This document shows positions 58,700 through 64,000 of a stretch of 64,000 nucleotides of DNA, piece by piece (the first letter of the stretch is position 1; every line of letters starts with the position of its first letter). Source of the DNA: Sutcliffiella horikoshii (lineage in GTDB: Bacteria > Bacillota > Bacilli > Bacillales > Bacillaceae_I). The stretch is taken from NCBI RefSeq assembly GCF_021991925.1, contig NZ_RXZI01000008.1:1-64000 (forward strand), read 5' to 3'. The position numbers and the translations under genes were made by a program. A model generated the notes under the pieces. That model saw only the letters and a list, made by a program, of their open reading frames with translations, was not told the origin of the DNA and did not search any database.

Positions 58700-58870
58700 A
58701 TGGAATGGTGGTATAGGATTTCTTTTATAATCATTGGAGTAGTGGCTTTTTTTACTGGTGAGGTAGTTACATTTTTTATGTTATGGTTTATTTTTTTCAT
58801 TTTATATAATATCAACTCAACACTAAATAAGATGTATATCCAAAATAAAGAAAAGGACAATCAAGATTAA
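58700..58870 (+). CDS. 56-residue membrane protein
   Basis: MEWWYRISFIIIGVVAFFTG, then a second helix (VVTFFMLWFIFFILYNI) and a polar tail ending KEKDNQD. A ribosome site (AGGAGTT / AAGGAAA) precedes the ATG. The Trp-rich start and two helices suggest a genuine small membrane protein; no homologue recognised. Confidence 0.55.
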   Translation: MEWWYRISFIIIGVVAFFTGEVVTFFMLWFIFFILYNINSTLNKMYIQNKEKDNQD

Positions 58871-58894
58871 GCTTGTTCCATACATAGTGAAGCG

Positions 58895-59125
58895 ATGAAT
58901 AGAAAAATTAGTCTTTTTTTATTGGTTTTCTTTTGTTATTTAATATGGCTATACCTTGCAATATATGAATCTTCCATAGATGACTGGTGGACAGTCAATG
59001 AGATAAAACAGAGAACCGAAGATACTGTAGGAATAGGTGTATCAAATGTAAAGTTTATTGTTGGAACGGTTATCTTCATTATAGGTGGAACGGTTCTCCA
59101 CCTATTGATTAGAAAAAGGAATTAG
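58895..59125 (+). CDS. small two-helix membrane protein, unknown
   Basis: A 76-residue protein with helices at about 5-24 and 51-70 and an acidic external loop (YESSIDDWWTVNEIKQRTEDTVGIG). The ribosome site (GTGAAGCG) is weak. Probably co-transcribed with the neighbours at 58700 and 59141. Confidence 0.5.
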   Translation: MNRKISLFLLVFFCYLIWLYLAIYESSIDDWWTVNEIKQRTEDTVGIGVSNVKFIVGTVIFIIGGTVLHLLIRKRN

Positions 59126-59140
59126 GAGGAGGTAACATAA

Positions 59141-59524
59141 TTGGATTTTGTCTACATAGCTTCCATAACTGTCGCGGTTTTTTGTATGTCGGTAGCTGTT
59201 TTTCAGGTGTTACTTTCACTTGGCTACCCTTTGGGTGAATTTGCAATGGGGGGATACTATAAAGTATTGCCAAAAAAATTACGAATTATGAGTGCGGTAA
59301 ATGCTTTGATTCTCCTATTTATTGGCTTGGTTTTTCTGCAGCATACTAATGTGTTAAATAGTTTAGATTTCTTATCTACAAATATATTAGTCTGGGTCAT
59401 TACGATTTTCCTTGGATTAAATACGATAGCAAACCTAATATCTCAAAGTAAAAAAGAAAGACTTTTTATGACCCCGTTATCGGGTTTTATTTTCATACTA
59501 TGTTTATTTATTTCTTTAGCATAA
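59141..59524 (+). CDS. four-helix membrane protein, unknown
   Basis: A 127-residue protein from TTG 59141 with a strong GGAGGAGGTAACATAA site. Four helices (about 3-26, 48-68, 76-98, 107-125) and a conserved-looking LGYPLGEFAMGGYYKVLPKKLR loop after helix 1, which is typical of a small Bacillus membrane family without known function. Confidence 0.65.
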   Translation: MDFVYIASITVAVFCMSVAVFQVLLSLGYPLGEFAMGGYYKVLPKKLRIMSAVNALILLFIGLVFLQHTNVLNSLDFLSTNILVWVITIFLGLNTIANLISQSKKERLFMTPLSGFIFILCLFISLA

Positions 59525-59577
59525 GGGACTAAATATACTTTTCCATAATGAAACTGTCTACAACTAGGGGGAGAATA

Positions 59578-60615
59578 GTGAAACTAAAAAACATCGAAAT
59601 GGAAGAACGAATGAGATATTTTAAGGTGAGCGGTTTAAGTATTACATTGTTTGAAAAAGGTCATGTTAGCGGAATCGAAAACTATGGTTTACTTGAAGTG
59701 AATAGTGATAGAAAAGTAGATGATAATTCCGTCTTTAGTGCGTGTTCCATTAGTAAATTCTTAACTGGAATGTTAGTGATCAAGTTGGTAGAAGAAAAGT
59801 ATCTTGATTTGGATGAAGATGTAAATGAGAGGCTTGTTACATGGAAAGTTCCTGAAAATGAATATACAAAAAACAAAAAAGTTACGCTAAGAAGCCTGCT
59901 AAGCCATCAATCTGGCATTAAGGACCCTAAAGATAGTTTTTTTGAACTGAATGCAGAAATCGGCTTTCCTTCCATGAGGGATTTATTAGAGGGAAGATCC
60001 CCTTATTGCAAAGGGTCTATTCAAGTTCAATATGAGCCAGAGAGCGAATTCCATTATTCCGATGCAGGCTATTGTATTATTCAGAAATTGATAGAAGATG
60101 TAATGAAACAACAGTTTCATCAGGTAGTAGATAGGTTCATATTTGAACCACTGGGAATGAAAAACAGCCTGTTTAGTCCAAAAATGTCGGGGATCAATAA
60201 AGATAAATTTTCTTGTGGTCACCATAAAAACGGGGAAATAGTAAAGAAGAAATATCCAATCTATCCTTATCCAGCAGCTTCTGGACTATGGACAACTTCT
60301 TTGGATTTAGCTGAATTAGTTATGGAGTTAATGAATGCATTAAAGGGAAAAAGTAAGCTTGGTATTTCAAAAAGAGTAGCAAAAGAAATGATAACCCCAC
60401 AATTGGGTAAAAGCTGGACGGGATTAGGTGTGTTTCTTGAAAGTGGCGAAAAGGAACTGGAAATTAGCTCACTCGGTTGGGGAGTAGGTTTCCAAAGTAT
60501 GATGGTCTTACATCTCCCCGCGGAAAAAGGTGCCGTTATTATGACGAATGCAGAGTTAGGCGTTCATCAAATGGAAGGGATTATTGGAGAAATATACACA
60601 TCCCTTTTTTCATAA
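59578..60615 (+). CDS. serine hydrolase of the class C beta-lactamase/esterase family
   Basis: From GTG 59578 (AGGGGGAGAATA site) a 345-residue beta-lactamase-fold protein. Nucleophile SxxK is Ser57-Ile-Ser-Lys60 (SACSISKFL); the second motif reads YSDAGY where YxN is usual; LLSHQSGI and the late GWGVGFQS fit the family. No signal peptide, so it is likely a cytoplasmic esterase or peptidase, not a resistance enzyme. The ATG at 59548 has no ribosome site. Confidence 0.82.
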   Translation: MKLKNIEMEERMRYFKVSGLSITLFEKGHVSGIENYGLLEVNSDRKVDDNSVFSACSISKFLTGMLVIKLVEEKYLDLDEDVNERLVTWKVPENEYTKNKKVTLRSLLSHQSGIKDPKDSFFELNAEIGFPSMRDLLEGRSPYCKGSIQVQYEPESEFHYSDAGYCIIQKLIEDVMKQQFHQVVDRFIFEPLGMKNSLFSPKMSGINKDKFSCGHHKNGEIVKKKYPIYPYPAASGLWTTSLDLAELVMELMNALKGKSKLGISKRVAKEMITPQLGKSWTGLGVFLESGEKELEISSLGWGVGFQSMMVLHLPAEKGAVIMTNAELGVHQMEGIIGEIYTSLFS

Positions 60616-60690
60616 TGTGTGATAGCTTTTCGAAAGTAATAAGAAGTTAGGAAAAGCTCTAGATAAAGAAAATAGAATACGGGGGTACTT

Positions 60691-61347
60691 ATGAAAACAC
60701 ACTATTATTTAGGTTGGTTCAGTAATTTCATTCCTGAGACTTTGGCTAGGATGTTACAGGAGGATATTACGGATAGGAAGTCGATTGCCATGATTAGCTC
60801 AAATCCAGATATTTATGAGGAGGTTGGCGCTACGGAACGTTCGTGGCTTGACGCGGCCGGCATTACATTTGATGAGTATCACTTAATTAATTTTCAGGTA
60901 CAGAAGGATGATGCCCAAACATTGATTCAGAAGGCTTCCGTCATTTTCTTATTGGGCGGAAATCCGGTAAAACAAAATGATTTTCTGATGGAATATGAAT
61001 TGTCGGAGTCAATTAAACAAAGAAAAGCAGTTGTGATCGGAGCTAGCGCTGGTGCAATCAATATGTCCGCTAAATGGCTATGCTCGAAAGAACTTGGATT
61101 TGAAGCGGAAACAAGCTCTATTTACTCTGGAGTCGGCCTTGACGATTTTTCCGTCCTATCTCATTATGACTTAGAAAATAACACTGATCAGGTACTAAGC
61201 GAATTGTCTCCGTTATCCTATGATATGGACATATATGCGTCAAATGAAGATTGCGCTGTACGTGCAAAGGGAGATAAAATCGACATTTTTGGTAATGTGT
61301 ATGTAATTTCTAATTCAGTCATGAAGAAATTGGATGCGACACTCTAA
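60691..61347 (+). CDS. peptidase S51-like protein (dipeptidase E family)
   Basis: A 218-residue protein of the S51/class I glutamine-amidotransferase-like fold. Nucleophile Ser in VVIGASAGAINMSA (about 116), FLLGGNPVKQNDF (about 90) and the C-terminal DMDIYASNEDCAV fit. Family members cleave Asp-X dipeptides or are cyanophycinases. A monocistronic gene with a GGGGGTACTT site. Confidence 0.82.
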   Translation: MKTHYYLGWFSNFIPETLARMLQEDITDRKSIAMISSNPDIYEEVGATERSWLDAAGITFDEYHLINFQVQKDDAQTLIQKASVIFLLGGNPVKQNDFLMEYELSESIKQRKAVVIGASAGAINMSAKWLCSKELGFEAETSSIYSGVGLDDFSVLSHYDLENNTDQVLSELSPLSYDMDIYASNEDCAVRAKGDKIDIFGNVYVISNSVMKKLDATL

Positions 61348-61554
61348 ATTTATAGACGAAAGACACCATATCATATAACAGGCGCTATTCTTGTTTCAAG
61401 GATGGGCGCTTATTTTGTATAAAAGGTTTTGCAGAACGATTTAAGGGGGCTTCGTAAAGATAGAGATGGAAGCAGCGTGACGGTTCTCTGCTTCCTTGTC
61501 TTAAATATTTGACTCGAAGAAAAACCCAGTATTCTAGTTGAGCGGTTATTTTAG

Positions 61555-61785
61555 ATGGACATAACTTACCTATGTACTTCCTATTATGCTATTAACCTGA
61601 CAGGCTTTCAAATTGGGCATAGCTACTTTGTAGGTGATGCTTATAAAGTAGATACTGCAAATCGTATAGAGGAAGTAATCGAATATGAGATTATTCCACA
61701 GCTATCCGAGTATTGGTTTGATGATGAACAGAATGCAAACGATTGGGCTGAACGACTAAAAGGTTGTTACGATGGAGAGAAATAA
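61555..61785 (+). pseudogene. C-terminal remnant of McrB
   Basis: 76 residues ending a McrB-like GTPase: GFQIGHSYF and EYEIIPQLSEYWFDD are the hallmark C-terminal sequences, normally after the AAA+ domain, which is absent here. The last bases overlap the start of the McrC fragment (normal mcrB-mcrC coupling is kept). Confidence 0.8.
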
Positions 61786-62140
61786 TAATATTCCAATCCG
61801 TAATATATACTATATGCTTTCCTATGCTTATCAAACGCTAAATCTTTCTGAGTATAAACAAATCGGGACAGAAAAGTTTGAGAACGTCAAAGAGCTTTAC
61901 GCAAAAATTTTATCGATTGGTATACCTGTTTTGATTCGCGGAGGATTATGTAAAGATTATATTAGTGTTGAAGAGACTTCCAATGTTATTAAGGGGAAAA
62001 TTGATATCAATGTTACGATAAAGAAAAATACATTGGTTAATAAGAAAGTTGCAGTGGTTTATGAAGAGTTCTCTGAGAATGTAGTGTTAAATCAAATTAT
62101 TAAAGCGACACTCATTTGCCTATCGCGATCAAAAAAGTGA
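61772..62140 (+). pseudogene. N-terminal remnant of McrC
   Basis: 122 residues of a McrC-type protein (IPIRNIYYMLSYAYQTL at the start; GGLCKDYISVEE; VIKGKIDINVTIKK; FSENVVLNQIIKATL). McrC is normally about 350 residues or more with a PD-(D/E)XK nuclease at the C-terminus; here it ends in RSKK-stop before that domain. The McrBC 5-methylcytosine restriction system is therefore dead. Confidence 0.85.
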
Positions 62141-62249
62141 AAGAATTCATGAGGAAAACATAAAAAAATCTCATAGAACACCTAAGTGAATCACCATTAA
62201 TCCGGAAGCAACGGGGCGGTTTTATCTATTAGAAAGGGACGATGAAGAA

Positions 62250-62531
62250 ATGGTTACAGAAATCCAACTAAATGATACTAAAATTAATATCACACGATAT
62301 GATGAAAAAAAGATAGAAGGTAAAACTCAGATATCGTTTACTTTTTATGTTACAAGTGAAGACTACCATGATATAGCAACGTTATTATACAAAGGAACAT
62401 TTGATGTAATCGTACTCGAGAGACATCTTAAGTTCCGCGGAACGATTCAAGAATATTCAACATCAATTACGAATCTATACGAAAAAGGGCAAATTGGTGA
62501 ATATAAACTGACTTTGAAAGAAGTGGAATAA
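62250..62531 (+). CDS. DUF3219 family protein (YkvR-like)
   Basis: A 93-residue small soluble protein resembling B. subtilis YkvR: EIQLNDTKINITRY at the start, FYVTSEDYHDIATLLYKGTFDV and TIQEYSTSITNLYEKGQIG. Complete and not decayed, unlike its neighbours. Function unknown. Confidence 0.75.
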   Translation: MVTEIQLNDTKINITRYDEKKIEGKTQISFTFYVTSEDYHDIATLLYKGTFDVIVLERHLKFRGTIQEYSTSITNLYEKGQIGEYKLTLKEVE

Positions 62532-62553
62532 TAGAAAAGGGGATTTTCATCTT

Positions 62554-63570
62554 ATGAAATTAAGCATTTTAGATCAGTCTCCCATTTCAACTAATCAAAC
62601 GGCATATGAAGCACTACAGGAATCAATGAATCTCGCACGCATAGGGGAGACATTAGGATATTCCCGTTATTGGATTGCTGAACATCATGCAATGCCAGGG
62701 CTTGCATGCTCTGCGCCCGAGGTAATGTTAGGGTATATTGGGGCAAATACAAAAAATATACGAATTGGCTCTGGAGCAGTTTTATTGCCATACTATAAGC
62801 CGTATAAAGTAGCAGAAACCTATCACATGTTATCCACTCTATTTCCTAATCGAATTGATGTTGGAATTGGAAGGGCACCGGGGGGTCCTGCTGAAGCAAC
62901 AAATGCATTATCGGATAACTATTTGCAACATGTCTATAAAATGCCTGATTTAGTATATGAATTAATTAAATACATAGATAATGAAGGGACCGTAGTAAAG
63001 GCTTCTCCGATACCGCAGATTAGTCCTGATCTATGGATGTTAGGTACAAGTAGAAAAAGTGGGGATTTTGCGGCGGAAAACGGTTTAGCCTATAGTTTCG
63101 GACAATTTATGAGTGATGAAAACGGAGCAGAAATCGTCCAACAATATCGTCAGTCATTTCAACCAAGGAAAAAAGGCCAAAAACCATACGTCATTATGGC
63201 TTTATCAGTAATTTGTGCAGAAACTACTCAAAAAGCAGAAGAAATTGCTTTAAGTTCAATTGTTTGGGAACTACAAAATGAGAGTATGGAAGGAAATAAA
63301 GGAGTTCCTTCTGTTGATGAGGCAAAAAAAATTCTATTAAATCTACGTAATCAAAAGTCTATTGAAAGATGTCTGTTGGGAATTCTAAAAATTACACAAG
63401 ATAATCCACCATCTAAATGGGCATATATACCTCTTCAAGATTTTACACATAATTCTGATATCGACTGGTCAAAAGATATTCCTCAAATTGATCAGCAATT
63501 GTATAAGAAGTACGGATTAACCCAAAGTGAAATTGATTTTATTGAAGATAAAGTGAAAGTCATGGACTAA
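62554..63570 (+). CDS. chimeric ORF: LLM-class flavin monooxygenase joined to a DNA-methylase-like tail
   Basis: Residues 1 to about 257 are a bacterial-luciferase-like (LLM, group 1) flavin-dependent monooxygenase: LSILDQSPIS, RYWIAEHHAMPGLACSAPEV, RIGSGAVLLPYYKPYKVAE, DVGIGRAPGG and WMLGTS are all intact. After an A8 run (63324-63331) the frame leaves the family; KMSVGNSK, which continues the LLM fold, is readable in another frame at 63366-63389. The last 55 residues belong to a different family (see the next entry). Probably an inactive product of decay and recombination. Confidence 0.7.
   Translation: MKLSILDQSPISTNQTAYEALQESMNLARIGETLGYSRYWIAEHHAMPGLACSAPEVMLGYIGANTKNIRIGSGAVLLPYYKPYKVAETYHMLSTLFPNRIDVGIGRAPGGPAEATNALSDNYLQHVYKMPDLVYELIKYIDNEGTVVKASPIPQISPDLWMLGTSRKSGDFAAENGLAYSFGQFMSDENGAEIVQQYRQSFQPRKKGQKPYVIMALSVICAETTQKAEEIALSSIVWELQNESMEGNKGVPSVDEAKKILLNLRNQKSIERCLLGILKITQDNPPSKWAYIPLQDFTHNSDIDWSKDIPQIDQQLYKKYGLTQSEIDFIEDKVKVMD
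63400..63570 (+). pseudogene. C-terminal remnant of a restriction-modification protein (adenine methylase type)
   Basis: WAYIPLQDFTHNSDIDWSKD, then IPQIDQQLYKKYGLTQSEIDFIE, is a C-terminal sequence that I recognise from N6-adenine DNA methylases and related restriction enzymes; the exact family is from memory. It lacks everything upstream and is read only as the tail of the chimeric ORF. Confidence 0.65.
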
Positions 63571-63666
63571 CAAATAAAATTTAGGAAAGCTATTATTGCC
63601 TCTGTTAATGATTTTCTTAATAGCATATGCTTAAATGAATAATGGTAATTGTTTTATTATGCAAGG

Positions 63667-63705
63667 AGAGCAGCCTGAATCAAGTATTGAGTGCTGCTCT
63701 TTTTA
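63667..63705 (+). terminator. terminator after the chimeric ORF
   Basis: AGAGCAGC/GCTGCTCT stem, 18-nt loop, followed by TTTTTATT; fits a R-M operon end. Confidence 0.75.
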
Positions 63706-64000
63706 TTGGTTGTTAAGATTTATAGCAAGATGTAAAAAATATTCGTGGAATATAAAGGGAATAAATAAATGCTTGGAGAATTTAAGCCCTATAATGGCAC
63801 ACGATTCCTTAGTTTTAGGGCTGTTTCTCATTTGCTTTCTGATATAGGAGAACATGATTTTTTTAAAATGACTCATTTTTTTAAATGAATATATCAAAAA
63901 TGTATCATAGTTTAGCTTTACAAGAGACGATAAAAATTTAAATTATTATGATTTACCGTCACCATTACCAATTATTTATATTGATTCATTTATTGAAGAA
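63706..64000. other. window end, no supported gene
   Basis: AT-rich. From about 63911 to the edge one frame is open (FSFTRDDKNLNYYDLPSPLP, then IIYIDSFIEE) without a start codon; it may be the remnant of another broken gene or a gene that continues beyond the window. Confidence 0.35.

Noticed and set aside
63635-63847. 70-residue ORF at the right end
   Set aside because: It begins inside and reads through the terminator hairpin at 63667-63705; Cys-rich, low-complexity translation without a ribosome site.

Overview
The window is a chromosomal stretch of a Gram-positive, endospore-forming Bacillaceae (Bacillus sensu lato; I cannot name the species). Evidence: strong AAGGAGG-type ribosome binding sites with frequent GTG/TTG starts, many Rho-independent terminators, a B. 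subtilis CypC-like P450, a complete petrobactin operon (asbA-F), a TPP riboswitch in front of tenA, HelD, and several Bacillus-type families (DUF3231, DUF3888, DUF3219, DUF4083, CBO0543, DUF2812).

Layout. 1-16.6 kb: a six-copy 52-bp tandem repeat, an MFS exporter, a DinB protein, a short-chain dehydrogenase with a palindromic operator, a four-gene operon (phospholipid methyltransferase-like, DedA, response regulator, histidine kinase), two DUF3231 paralogues, a RsbR-like STAS protein, helD, an ECF sigma/anti-sigma pair, a frameshifted DUF4367-like gene and cypC. 16.6-21.3 kb: a lipoprotein phosphatase and a glycosyltransferase pair, a Gly/Tyr-rich coat-like protein, a helically phased TTCGGACA array, YciI and DUF3888 genes. 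21.3-30.1 kb: the iron region, an AraC regulator fused to a siderophore-binding domain followed by asbABCDEF, with Fur boxes in front of both. 30.2-33.3 kb: a thiol-redox operon (CcdA, orphan response regulator, OsmC, membrane protein, ResA-like thioredoxin). 33.5-47 kb: membrane proteins, DUF421, lgt, aldolase/dehydrogenase genes and a lipid kinase, interrupted by a 1.6-kb graveyard of duplicated, decayed fragments. 47-53 kb: metallo-hydrolase and alcohol dehydrogenase, a second TTCGGACA array, TPP riboswitch-tenA and a PadR/DUF2812 pair with a large palindromic operator. 53-64 kb: an XRE-controlled membrane gene, an unknown 525-aa protein, a run of small AT-rich membrane proteins, an RDD gene split by a MITE, and decayed restriction-modification remnants (McrB/McrC fragments and a monooxygenase fused to a DNA-methylase-like tail).

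The genes that clearly work together are the asb operon with its regulator (petrobactin made from citrate, spermidine and 3,4-dihydroxybenzoate), the methyltransferase/DedA/two-component operon (membrane or envelope stress), the redox operon, the sigma/anti-sigma pair and the riboswitch-tenA unit.

The most unusual content is non-coding: (i) two arrays of TTCGGACA boxes spaced by whole helical turns; (ii) a repeat element found twice, each time exactly bracketed by two copies of a different terminator hairpin; (iii) a short dispersed motif (consensus GGGTCGAGGCACCTGTCCCC) that sits at gene 3' ends and in several genes supplies the C-terminal codons or stop; (iv) a TTATAAAA-flanked MITE whose removal restores the RDD reading frame.
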